A stretch of DNA of 64,000 nucleotides from Cellulophaga sp. RHA19 (GTDB lineage: Bacteria > Bacteroidota > Bacteroidia > Flavobacteriales > Flavobacteriaceae): NCBI RefSeq assembly GCF_002813425.1, contig NZ_PHUL01000001.1, positions 3,649,001 to 3,713,000 on the forward strand. The letters are read 5' to 3'. This document shows, piece after piece, positions 46,714 to 55,266 of this stretch; the stretch's first letter is position 1, and each line of letters opens with the position of its first letter. The position numbers and the translations under genes were made by a program. A model generated the notes under the pieces. It did no database searches. It worked only from the letters and a program-made list of their open reading frames with translations, and was not told the origin of the DNA.

Positions 46714-48773
46714 TGCAGATACACACACTATACATACATATAGGAAATTTACACCCTTTATTTGTTCACCTTCCAATAGGCATACTAAGTTTTGCTTTTA
46801 TATTAGAAATTTATTTAAAAATTAAAAAATCTAAAGAAACAGACATTGCTAAACTGGCATTGGGTTTAGCTGCTATTACTGCTTTATTTTCTTTAGGTAC
46901 AGGATGGCTTTTAGGTGACAATGGTGGCTATGATGAGCAAGCACTATCTAGACATAAATGGATGGCTGTTGCACTTACAGTATGCAGTGTGTTGTTATTT
47001 ATTTTACGCTCTTTAAATCAGAAATGGAGCTCAAAAATTTTCTTTCCATTATTTATAATTACACTTGTATTACTTGGTATTACAGGTCATTTAGGAGGAA
47101 ATATGACTCACGGAGATGATTTTCTTTTTCAAGATAACTCTACCAAAGAAGTAGCTATTACAGATATTAATAAAGCTAAAGTATACAAAGATGTTGTACA
47201 GCCTATTTTAGATACCAAATGCGTTAGCTGTCACAATGCAAACAAAGCAAAAGGAGAACTTATACTTACTAGTAAAGCCTTTATATTGGCTGGTGGTGAA
47301 AATGGCAGTGTTTTAGATTCTATAAACGGAGAACAAGCCTCACTATTAGGAAGAATACATATGCCAGTAGAAGACAAATTGCATATGCCTCCTAAAGGAA
47401 AAGTACAGCTTACAACTGAAGAAGTTAATTTGTTAGAATGGTGGATGAAGAACAATAATTGTTTTGATTGTACTGTAAATGAAACTAACACCAGTGCACA
47501 AACTAAAGCTATTTTAAAAAATTTAGAAAAAGACACTACATCTATTGATATACTTACAGCAAGTTTAGAACCTGCTCCCTTAGAGTGGATAGCTAAAATG
47601 AATGCAAACGGATTTAGCATTCTTCCGCTAGCAGAAAAAAGTCCTTTATTACTTGTAACCCTTGCTAACAGAAAAGGTATTACCAGTAAAGACATTAAAA
47701 AACTAGAAGATTATGCAGATAATATTGTAGAACTTAATTTAGGTTTTACAGATTTTAATGATGATATGGCAATGCTATTGCCCAACTTTAAAAATATTAT
47801 AAAATTACAGCTACAGAAAACAAAAATAACATCTAAAGCTTTAGAGGAGATTGAAAAGCTAGAGTTATTAGAGTCCTTAAATTTATATGGTACAGCCGTT
47901 ACTAGTGATATTTTTAAGCATTTAAAAAAATTAGATAAATTACAAAAAGTATACTTATACCAAACTAAAATACAAAACAGTGAGCTAGCTAATTTACAAA
48001 AAGACAAACCACAGCTTGTTACAAAGCATTTATCTGATACAATTTTTAATGATGCCGAACTAAACAATCCGTTTATTGTAAATGCCACAGATTTTTTTAA
48101 TACTGAAATTGATATAGAGCTTACGCACGTTTTTAAAACTGCAAACATATTTTACACTTTAGACGGTACTGAGCCAGACACAACATCTACTAAGTATACT
48201 GCTCCTATTAAACTTACAGACTCCAAAACCATAAAGTTTTATGCACACAAAGATGACTGGAAACAAAGCAACGTGGTAACAGCCAATATTAAAAAAAGTG
48301 GTTTAAAATTAGATTCTATTTGGTTAGATAAAAAACCACATGAAAATTATAAAGGTGATGGTGCAAACTCTTTAAAAGACTTAAAAAGAGGCTCTATAAA
48401 TTTCCAAGACGGTTTGTGGTTAGCATACCAAGGAGAAAACTTAAATGCTACTATTGCTTTTAATGAACCTAAAGAGATAAGTACAGTTTCTGTTGGTTCT
48501 TTAACTAAACCTACTAGTTGGATATTTAACCCTATTGGTTACAAGGTATGGACAAGTACTAATAACAAAGATTATACACTTATAAAAACAATAAAATTAC
48601 CTGTTCCCCAAAAATATGTAGATGATGCCATTTCTTTTTACGATATAACTTTTGATAAAACAGTGGCTAAATACGTAAAAGTTGAAGTGGTCAATATAAC
48701 AAAAAACCCAGCTTGGCATCCAAATCCTGGAGGCAAAAGCTGGGTTTTTGTTGATGAAATTCTTGTAAACTAA
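46713..48773 (+). CDS. Membrane DUF2231-like/cytochrome c/LRR fusion with binding tail
   Basis: A 686-residue fusion protein. Four membrane helices of a DUF2231-type domain come first (about 15-128; HPLFVHLPIG and HLGGNMTHG hold possible haem-ligand His residues), then a cytochrome-type CVSCH (Cys170, Cys173, His174; MPPKGK may supply an axial Met), a leucine-rich stretch (about 330-435), a chitobiase-type sandwich (about 465-530; FYTLDGTEPDT) and an F5/8C-like end (WVFVDEILVN). The membrane haem/cytochrome part could pass electrons between the periplasm and the quinone pool. It ends the five-gene set and overlaps the convergent clpS gene by 4 bases. Confidence 0.85.
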   Translation: MQIHTLYIHIGNLHPLFVHLPIGILSFAFILEIYLKIKKSKETDIAKLALGLAAITALFSLGTGWLLGDNGGYDEQALSRHKWMAVALTVCSVLLFILRSLNQKWSSKIFFPLFIITLVLLGITGHLGGNMTHGDDFLFQDNSTKEVAITDINKAKVYKDVVQPILDTKCVSCHNANKAKGELILTSKAFILAGGENGSVLDSINGEQASLLGRIHMPVEDKLHMPPKGKVQLTTEEVNLLEWWMKNNNCFDCTVNETNTSAQTKAILKNLEKDTTSIDILTASLEPAPLEWIAKMNANGFSILPLAEKSPLLLVTLANRKGITSKDIKKLEDYADNIVELNLGFTDFNDDMAMLLPNFKNIIKLQLQKTKITSKALEEIEKLELLESLNLYGTAVTSDIFKHLKKLDKLQKVYLYQTKIQNSELANLQKDKPQLVTKHLSDTIFNDAELNNPFIVNATDFFNTEIDIELTHVFKTANIFYTLDGTEPDTTSTKYTAPIKLTDSKTIKFYAHKDDWKQSNVVTANIKKSGLKLDSIWLDKKPHENYKGDGANSLKDLKRGSINFQDGLWLAYQGENLNATIAFNEPKEISTVSVGSLTKPTSWIFNPIGYKVWTSTNNKDYTLIKTIKLPVPQKYVDDAISFYDITFDKTVAKYVKVEVVNITKNPAWHPNPGGKSWVFVDEILVN

Positions 48774-49045
48774 ACTATTTCTGCACTTAAGCCTGCTTGT
48801 AATAGTTTGCTACATCTTGGTTCTAAATCTTTATATGAACCGGTTTTAACGGTACATTTACCTTTGTAATGCACCAAAAAAGCGCATTGTTCTGCTTGTA
48901 TTGGTGTATGGTCGCAAGCATCTACCAGTGTGTCTATAACATGATCAAAAGTATTTACATCATCATTAAACAACACTATTTCATTATTGTTTGCTACCTC
49001 TTCTTCAACTAAAAGTTCTTCTAAATATTTTTCCTGATTACTCAT
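48770..49045 (-). CDS. clpS: ATP-dependent Clp protease adaptor ClpS
   Basis: A 91-residue adaptor that brings N-degron substrates to ClpA-type unfoldase. The conserved core VLFNDDVNTFDHVI and the CDHTPIQAEQCAFLVHYKG stretch are present. An acidic N-terminal tail (about residues 1-20) precedes the core. It is the last gene of the tpiA-prmA-clpS order, 22 bases after prmA, an arrangement often seen in Flavobacteriaceae. Confidence 0.93.
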   Translation of the reverse strand: MSNQEKYLEELLVEEEVANNNEIVLFNDDVNTFDHVIDTLVDACDHTPIQAEQCAFLVHYKGKCTVKTGSYKDLEPRCSKLLQAGLSAEIV

Positions 49046-49067
49046 AATCTTCTAACATTTATACTAA

Positions 49068-49904
49068 CTAAAATACATATTTTACGGCAACCCAATTATT
49101 TTTTTCAAGATTTTTTTCAAACTTTAAACCTACTTCATTACATTTTTCTGTAATTACCGGGATATCTTCTTTGTAAAATCCGCTTAAAAATAAAATACCG
49201 TCTTTAGTTAAACACTTTGCATACTCTGGTATATCTGCTAATAAAATATTTCTATTAATATTAGCTATAATAATATTATACTTCTGGTCTTTAAGCAAGC
49301 TAACATCTCCCTCAAAAACATTTATTTGGCTACAATTGTTACGTTCTTTATTTTCTAAAGCATTTAAGTAACACCAATTATCTATATCTATTGCATCTAT
49401 AGAACCTGCATTTTTCATTGCTGCTAAAATTGCCAAAACACCTGTTCCGCTACCCATATCTAAAACAGATTTTCCTGTAAAATCATGTTCTAAAATATGC
49501 TGTAACATCATATGTGTAGTTTCATGATGTCCAGTACCAAAACTCATTTTTGGTTCTATAACAATATCAAACTTGGTATTTGGCTTTTCATGAAAAGGTG
49601 CACGCACAGTACAAACGTCATCAACTACAATTTTCTCAAAGTTTTTTTCCCACTCTGCATTCCAGTTCTGTTGTTCTATTTCTTTAAAGTTAAAGCTAAT
49701 ATCAAAATTTTCATTAGATAATATTTGCACATTTTTTACATTCTCTTCTGTCCAAAGATCCTTTAAAATATATGCTTGTACTCCTTCTTCATTTTCTACA
49801 AAACTATCAAAACCAACTTCGCCTAATTGCGCAATTAATATGTCTGATGCTGGTTGCAATGGTGTAACCTTAAAATTGTATTCTATATAGACTAAATCTG
49901 CCAT
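49068..49904 (-). CDS. prmA: Ribosomal protein L11 methyltransferase PrmA
   Basis: A 278-residue cytosolic SAM-dependent enzyme that methylates ribosomal protein L11. The N-terminal substrate domain (residues about 1-110) precedes the Rossmann domain with motif I LDMGSGTGVLAILAA, preceded by KMSFGTGHHETT, and ANINRNILL as motif IV. Length and motifs are normal. It lies 42 bases downstream of tpiA on the same strand. Confidence 0.95.
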   Translation of the reverse strand: MADLVYIEYNFKVTPLQPASDILIAQLGEVGFDSFVENEEGVQAYILKDLWTEENVKNVQILSNENFDISFNFKEIEQQNWNAEWEKNFEKIVVDDVCTVRAPFHEKPNTKFDIVIEPKMSFGTGHHETTHMMLQHILEHDFTGKSVLDMGSGTGVLAILAAMKNAGSIDAIDIDNWCYLNALENKERNNCSQINVFEGDVSLLKDQKYNIIIANINRNILLADIPEYAKCLTKDGILFLSGFYKEDIPVITEKCNEVGLKFEKNLEKNNWVAVKYVF

Positions 49905-49946
49905 TATGTACGTATTAGTAACTTTTTTTAAAAGTGCAAAGGTACT

Positions 49947-50696
49947 TTATATTGCGTCTATAATAGCAATAAAATCGTCTGCTTTTAGTGCTGCTCCACC
50001 AATTAAGCCACCATCTACATCTGTCTTAGAAAAAATTTCTTTAGCATTTGCAGGTTTTACACTACCACCGTATAAAATAGAAACAGCTTCTGCAATTTCT
50101 GTAGTATACTCATTAGCTATTGTTTTTCTAATAAAAGCGTGCATTTCTTGCGCTTGTTCTGGAGATGCAGTTTCACCTGTACCAATTGCCCATACTGGTT
50201 CATATGCCAAAACAATGTTAGACCAAGCTTCTGGCTTTAAATTAAAAAGTGCATTTTTTAATTGAGATGCAACAACGTTAAAATGATTATCAGATTTACG
50301 ATCTTCTAATTCTTCACCAAAACAAAAAACAACACGTATATTTTTTTCTAAAGCAGTAATTACTTTTTTAGCTAAAATTTCATCAGTTTCTCCAAAATAA
50401 GCTCTACGCTCAGAGTGACCAATAATTGCTGTATTTATACCAATATCTAACAACATATCTGCAGAAATTTCACCAGTATAAGCTCCGTTTTCTGCAAAGT
50501 GCATATTTTGTGCAATTACCTGTATTGTAGATGATTTTACATCTTGTACAGCCGCTGCTAAATTTACATAGGTTGGTGCTACCATAACTTCTGCTTCTGT
50601 ATCTGGTAATTTACCAGCTAGCTCTGCTAATAAAGCATTTGTTTCTGTTAAGGTTTTATTCATTTTCCAGTTACCTGCAACTATTTTTGCTCTCAT
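49947..50696 (-). CDS. tpiA: Triose-phosphate isomerase
   Basis: A 249-residue glycolytic TIM-barrel enzyme interconverting dihydroxyacetone phosphate and glyceraldehyde 3-phosphate. Lys of NWKMN, the catalytic His in IIGHSERR, the catalytic Glu in AYEPVWAIGTG, and the phosphate-binding YGGSVKPAN and GLIGGAAL are all present. Complete and normal in length. It heads the tpiA-prmA-clpS group. Confidence 0.97.
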   Translation of the reverse strand: MRAKIVAGNWKMNKTLTETNALLAELAGKLPDTEAEVMVAPTYVNLAAAVQDVKSSTIQVIAQNMHFAENGAYTGEISADMLLDIGINTAIIGHSERRAYFGETDEILAKKVITALEKNIRVVFCFGEELEDRKSDNHFNVVASQLKNALFNLKPEAWSNIVLAYEPVWAIGTGETASPEQAQEMHAFIRKTIANEYTTEIAEAVSILYGGSVKPANAKEIFSKTDVDGGLIGGAALKADDFIAIIDAI

Positions 50697-50832
50697 TTTT
50701 ATGTGTTTTAAGAGTTCATTATCAATTTAAAACATCAAATATAGCATATAATATTTGTATCACTTAATGATTTCTCATTAGTAACAAATAACTATCTAAT
50801 CCTTAAAAAAAAGGCTTTAGTCTGATAAAAAT

Positions 50833-51342
50833 TTAATGTTTTTTGCTTTTTATTGGTATCCAAACTTCCTCTACAGAATCTGGATTTGCTGCTCCTAAAT
50901 ATCTGTGGTCTAAAAACTCAAAATGTGGTCTTTGGTCTAGGTCATAATCTGACTTAGCTAGCCATTCTGAAAATATATATTGAAATGCAGAAGAAAAATC
51001 TTTGGCCATACCCTTGTATAAAAACACAGCATACAAACCACCTTTAAGCTCTAACATTTGCATACCGCTAGGAACCTCATGTTTTTTTAACACTGCTACA
51101 GCTGCCCATTTATTAAACTTTGCTGCTGGGTTAAAATTTACAAAAGAGTACTCTTTTCCATAATCTTGAACCGAATAATATTCGCCTTTAATATGGTTAG
51201 TTACTTCTTCTCTCCTAGTCATAAAACTTTTCCAGTGTGTAACATTATCCATAGTAAGTACAGAAACCTCCTTTTTAATACCTATTAAAATTTTAGGTTC
51301 TAATTCTTTTATCTCTGGTGTTATACTTACTAAGTTACCCAT
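50833..51342 (-). CDS. GyrI-like small-molecule-binding domain protein
   Basis: A 169-residue protein that looks like the GyrI-like effector-binding fold without a DNA-binding domain: LEPKILIGIKKEVS start, AAVAVLKKHEVPSGM and GGLYAVFLYKG strands, and the closing DHRYLGAANPDSVEEVWIPIK. Stand-alone members may hydrolyse or bind lipophilic compounds. It is cytosolic with no signal peptide. It follows the PH-like gene by 2 bases, so both are cotranscribed with the BT_3928-family gene upstream. Confidence 0.72.
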   Translation of the reverse strand: MGNLVSITPEIKELEPKILIGIKKEVSVLTMDNVTHWKSFMTRREEVTNHIKGEYYSVQDYGKEYSFVNFNPAAKFNKWAAVAVLKKHEVPSGMQMLELKGGLYAVFLYKGMAKDFSSAFQYIFSEWLAKSDYDLDQRPHFEFLDHRYLGAANPDSVEEVWIPIKSKKH

Positions 51343-51344
51343 TG

Positions 51345-51776
51345 TTATGCTTCAATAATTTTTATGGAACTATTATGCTTTAAAATTTCTTTGATAAAGC
51401 TATTGTTTGTTTTTGGGCTTATGTAAACCTCATCAAACTTATTATATTTTATAATTAAGCCTTTACTTGCTGTAGCTGGCTTAAGACCAACCCATAGTGT
51501 TTTACCTTTTATAATTTGGTGTATATCTTTAATAAGAATATCACCTTTAAACGGACCACTTTTATAACTTAAAGTTGTAGAATTAAGCTTGTAGCTTGTA
51601 CCATAAAACACCCACAATATTAAGCATAATACCAAAACGTTAATTACTGCACTAACTATGTGATTTGTAGTTTTTACTTCATTAAAAATACTAAAGAAAA
51701 GAACTGAGCATAATAATAGTATTACAACTATCATAATACCATTGAACAAATTATCTTTTCTACTTTTAAAAATCAT
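51345..51776 (-). CDS. Small membrane protein with PH-like domain
   Basis: A 143-residue protein with two membrane helices (about 14-32 and 38-55) followed by a PH-like beta domain (about 58-143; YKLNSTTLSYKSGPFKGDI, then DIHQIIKGKT and YISPKTNNSFI), reminiscent of the bacterial PH family bPH_4 (DUF1200). Function unknown; probably inner membrane. It begins 1 base after the upstream gene ends and 2 bases before the next, so it is in one operon with both. Confidence 0.65.
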   Translation of the reverse strand: MIFKSRKDNLFNGIMIVVILLLCSVLFFSIFNEVKTTNHIVSAVINVLVLCLILWVFYGTSYKLNSTTLSYKSGPFKGDILIKDIHQIIKGKTLWVGLKPATASKGLIIKYNKFDEVYISPKTNNSFIKEILKHNSSIKIIEA

Positions 51777-51777
51777 T

Positions 51778-52872
51778 TTAAAACTTTAAATCATCTACAT
51801 CATTATAATGTACTTTTTGTTTAATTGTACCTTTTTCTAATACCAAAACAGCCGGATTAGAACGAACTACAGTTTTTAACGCAGTTTCATCTGTAAAATA
51901 AAAACTAAAATCTAGATTGTATTTTTTTACAATTTGACTAGATAAATCATTGTTAGAAGCAGACATCCCAATAACTTTATATCCCTTAGCTATAGCTTTG
52001 TCTGTAACTGTTTTTATTGCCGTAAAAGCATCATAATCACTTTTTGCCAAATCATATGCAATTACCATAACCAAGTTATCTTCTTGCAATAAAGAAGATG
52101 CAAAATCTTCATCATCTTTTTCAATTGTAAAATCGTGTATAGGTGGCTCGTACCCTTTTTGTACCTCTGTAGTTTCTACACTTACATACTCGCCATCTAC
52201 AGTTGGGTAATCTCCTTGTGTAACGTATATTTTTTCTTCGCCGTTTACATTAAACTTCCATTCGTAATCAAAAATTGGCTCTGGCGCACCTTCTGGCACA
52301 GACATACCTTCTACTATATTAGCACCAATTTTATAAGGTCTAAAATCTTTAACAGGCAAATGGTCTAGTACGTAGTTTGCAAATAACACACAGGCAAGTA
52401 AGCCTAGCAAAACAATGCCTCTTGTTACATTAAAATTAAAAAGTGGCTTTATATGTTTAATTCCAAAGAATAAAAGTAGAATATAAAATAATAGTATTAC
52501 GTCTTTAATAAAAGACTGAAAAGGAGTAAGTTTTATTGCATCTCCAAAGCAACCACAATCTGTTACTTTATTAAAATAGAAAGAATAGAAGGTTAAAAAG
52601 GTAAAAAAGACAATCATCCCCAGTAAGCTATATACTGTAAACTTTGGTCTGTAACCAACCAAAAGCATAATACCAAGTAATACTTCTACAATTACAACTA
52701 CTATAGAAATTGATAAAGCGTGAGGCTCAAAAAAAGGCATATTTAATACACCAACGCTAAAATATTCTTCTAATTTAAACGAAAAACCAACCGGATCGTT
52801 AAGTTTTATTAATCCGCTTATGATAAATAATATTCCAACAAAGACCCTACTTAAACCTACTAAAAACTTCAT
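51778..52872 (-). CDS. BT_3928 family protein (DoxX/MauE-like membrane and thioredoxin-like)
   Basis: A 364-residue membrane protein. The N-terminal half has four or more helices of the DoxX/MauE type (LSRVFVGILFIISGLIKL is typical) and a DCGCFGD motif between helices. The C-terminal part (about 230-364) resembles a thioredoxin-like fold with a TD-ETALKTVVRSNP stretch. The family is conserved in Bacteroidota, often beside tpiA, and may act in redox or disulfide metabolism; the DCGC cysteines suit that. Function is not proven. It lies downstream of the DUF1599 gene with a 70-base gap. Confidence 0.85.
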   Translation of the reverse strand: MKFLVGLSRVFVGILFIISGLIKLNDPVGFSFKLEEYFSVGVLNMPFFEPHALSISIVVVIVEVLLGIMLLVGYRPKFTVYSLLGMIVFFTFLTFYSFYFNKVTDCGCFGDAIKLTPFQSFIKDVILLFYILLLFFGIKHIKPLFNFNVTRGIVLLGLLACVLFANYVLDHLPVKDFRPYKIGANIVEGMSVPEGAPEPIFDYEWKFNVNGEEKIYVTQGDYPTVDGEYVSVETTEVQKGYEPPIHDFTIEKDDEDFASSLLQEDNLVMVIAYDLAKSDYDAFTAIKTVTDKAIAKGYKVIGMSASNNDLSSQIVKKYNLDFSFYFTDETALKTVVRSNPAVLVLEKGTIKQKVHYNDVDDLKF

Positions 52873-52942
52873 ACAATAATTAAATTTGAAAAATACAACT
52901 TAAAAGTACGCCTGCGTAGCTTTTAACTTTTGCTTATAATTT

Positions 52943-53479
52943 TTACTCATTTAAGTGAATTAGTGCAAAAACCGAATAATTTATAATATCTTGGTAATTA
53001 GCATCTATACCCTCACTTACAATAGTTTTTCCTTTGTTGTCTTCTATTTGCTTAACACGCAACAACTTTTGTAAAATAAGATCTGTTAAAGAGCTTACAC
53101 GCATTTCTCTCCAAGCCTCACCATAGTCGTGATTCTTATTTTCCATTAAGGTTTTTGTAATGGTAATGTGCTTGTTATAAAGTTCTACAGCCTCAGCAAC
53201 ATCTAAATCTGGTTGTTCTACAATCCCTTTTTCAATTTGCACCAATGCCATAATAGCATAATTAATAATGCCAATAAATTCAGATTTTTCACCTTCATCT
53301 ACCTTTCTAACATCGTTTTCTTGCAAACCACGTATACGTTGTGCTTTTATATAAATTTGGTCTGTTAAAGACGGTAAACGTAAAATACGCCAAGCACTAC
53401 CGTAATCTTTCATTTTTTTTTGAAAAAGCTCACGGCATTCTTTTATAACCGCATCATATTGTTCTGATGTATTCTGCAT
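52943..53479 (-). CDS. DUF1599 protein with internal duplication
   Basis: A 178-residue cytosolic protein made of two copies of the same unit: DYGSAWRILRLPSLTDQI (from about residue 20) and DYGEAWREMRVSSLTDLI (from about residue 118), each followed by K..R...E. The family is widespread in Bacteroidota and of unknown function, though the all-helical pattern is reminiscent of nucleotide-related domains. It is divergent from folP and upstream of the BT_3928-family gene, both in the usual flavobacterial order. Confidence 0.85.
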   Translation of the reverse strand: MQNTSEQYDAVIKECRELFQKKMKDYGSAWRILRLPSLTDQIYIKAQRIRGLQENDVRKVDEGEKSEFIGIINYAIMALVQIEKGIVEQPDLDVAEAVELYNKHITITKTLMENKNHDYGEAWREMRVSSLTDLILQKLLRVKQIEDNKGKTIVSEGIDANYQDIINYSVFALIHLNE

Positions 53480-53526
53480 TTATCTTGTGTAATTTGTGTA
53501 AATTTCGCTTAAAATTTTGAACTAAT

Positions 53527-53534
53527 CAAAAGTA
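53527..53534 (-). promoter_or_regulatory. -7 box of the DUF1599 gene
   Basis: On the minus strand TACTTTTG matches TAnnTTTG exactly and would start transcription near 53520, leaving a leader of about 41 bases before the ATG at 53479. No clear -33 TTG is seen. Confidence 0.5.
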
Positions 53535-53595
53535 AGGGTTTTATCTTAAATCATTTATTTTTAAAAAGTTTATAAAAATCATTTTAACACACAGT

Positions 53596-54432
53596 ATGAC
53601 AATTAATTGCAACGGAAATTTAATAGACCTATCTACACCTAAGGTAATGGGAATATTAAACCTTACGCCTGACTCTTTTTATGACGGCGGAAGTTATAAA
53701 GATGAAAACGACATTGTAACCAAGGTTGATAAAATGCTTGCAGATGGCGCTACTTTTATAGATGTTGGCGCTTATAGCTCTAGACCAAATGCAACTAACA
53801 TCTCTGTTGATGAAGAAATTAATCGTATTGTACCAGTAGTAAAACTGCTTGTAAAAAAATTTCCTGGCATTATACTTTCTATTGATACTTTTAGGAGTGC
53901 TGTAGCTAAGGCCTGTTTAAATAATGGTGCTGTATTAATTAACGATATTTCTGCTGGTGCTTTAGATGATAAAATGATGAGCGTAATTGCAGAATACAAA
54001 GTACCGTATATTATGATGCATATGCGTGGCACTCCAGAAACTATGCAACAACTAACTACATATACAAATGTAACTTTAGACATAAAGCAGTATTTTGCTA
54101 AAAAACTTGCTGAAGCAAGAGCTTTAGGTATTATAGATTTAGTAGTTGATCCTGGTTTTGGATTTGCAAAAACTACAGAACAAAACTTTAGCGTATTACA
54201 AAACTTAGACCTTTTTAAAACAATGAATGTACCAGTACTTGCAGGTATTAGCAGAAAATCTATGATTTATAAAACGTTAGACACCACTGCTAATAATGCT
54301 CTAAATGGTACAACTGCACTAAACACTATTGCTTTAACAAAAGGAGCTAATATTTTAAGAGTACATGATGTTAAAGAGGCTGTAGAATGTATTACTCTTT
54401 ATACTGCTTTACAGTTAAATGAAACCTTATAA
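53596..54432 (+). CDS. folP: Dihydropteroate synthase
   Basis: A 278-residue cytosolic TIM-barrel enzyme of folate synthesis that joins p-aminobenzoate to dihydropterin pyrophosphate and is the target of sulfonamides. Signatures GILNLTPDSFYDGG, DVGAYSSRPNA, SIDTFR, DPGFGFAKT and GISRKSM are intact. It heads a short plus-strand run with cdaA 44 bases downstream, a common order in this phylum. Confidence 0.97.
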   Translation: MTINCNGNLIDLSTPKVMGILNLTPDSFYDGGSYKDENDIVTKVDKMLADGATFIDVGAYSSRPNATNISVDEEINRIVPVVKLLVKKFPGIILSIDTFRSAVAKACLNNGAVLINDISAGALDDKMMSVIAEYKVPYIMMHMRGTPETMQQLTTYTNVTLDIKQYFAKKLAEARALGIIDLVVDPGFGFAKTTEQNFSVLQNLDLFKTMNVPVLAGISRKSMIYKTLDTTANNALNGTTALNTIALTKGANILRVHDVKEAVECITLYTALQLNETL

Positions 54433-54476
54433 TTTAATTACTCATTTTTTTTATAATTTTACAAAAACCCTTTTAC

Positions 54477-55265
54477 TTGGATTTTCTAAATTTTCTTGAT
54501 TTTAAAATAACAGATATTATAGACATAATTTTAGTGGCTGTACTACTGTACTACATATATAAGCTAGTACGTGGCTCTGTTGCTATTAATATTTTTATTG
54601 GTATTGTAATTGTTTGGGCACTTTGGAAACTTACCGAATTGTTAGATATGAAAATGATTAGCAGTATGGTTGGTGGGTTTATGAATATTGGATTAATTGC
54701 CCTAATTATTGTTTTTCAGCAAGAGTTGCGTAAGTTTTTATTAATGATAGGTTCTACCAATTTTGCCACAAAACGTAATTTTATAAAACATTTTAAATTT
54801 TTAAAGCAAGAAGCTATGACTACAGATACCAATGTAGAAGCCATAGTAAATGCTTGTGATAAAATGGGTAAATCTAAAACAGGAGCACTACTGGTTTTAG
54901 AACGCACTAACTCTTTAGACTTTGTAAAAAGCACTGGAGATAAAATGAATATTGAAATTACCCAGCCTATTTTAGAAAGTATTTTTTACAAAAATAGTCC
55001 GTTACATGATGGTGCTGCCGTTGTAGAGAATAATACCATTGTTGCCACCAGAGTAATACTACCCGTATCACAAGAGCGTACCATACCATTACGCTTTGGA
55101 TTAAGACATAGAGCTGCAGTTGGTATTACAGAAAAAACCGATAGTTTAGCACTTGTTGTTAGCGAAGAAACTGGCACCATATCTTACATAAAAAACGGAG
55201 AGTTTGTACTTTACAAAGATTTAGACGAACTTACGAGTCTTATAAAAGAGGACTTAATATCTTAA
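54477..55265 (+). CDS. cdaA: Diadenylate cyclase CdaA (TTG start)
   Basis: A 262-residue membrane enzyme making c-di-AMP from two ATP. Three N-terminal helices (about 10-95) precede the DisA_N domain with the catalytic DGA (in PLHDGAAVV) and RHRAA motifs. The only start that keeps the first helix is TTG at 54477; the next ATG falls after it, and the start text MDFLNFLDFKITDIID fits the family. It follows folP and precedes a DUF3667 gene by 1 base. Confidence 0.93.
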   Translation: MDFLNFLDFKITDIIDIILVAVLLYYIYKLVRGSVAINIFIGIVIVWALWKLTELLDMKMISSMVGGFMNIGLIALIIVFQQELRKFLLMIGSTNFATKRNFIKHFKFLKQEAMTTDTNVEAIVNACDKMGKSKTGALLVLERTNSLDFVKSTGDKMNIEITQPILESIFYKNSPLHDGAAVVENNTIVATRVILPVSQERTIPLRFGLRHRAAVGITEKTDSLALVVSEETGTISYIKNGEFVLYKDLDELTSLIKEDLIS

Positions 55266-55266
55266 A

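Noticed and set aside
47231..47695. 154-codon minus-strand frame inside the cytochrome fusion gene
   Set aside because: It is a shadow of a plus-strand gene with clear cytochrome and LRR motifs and has no start-site support.
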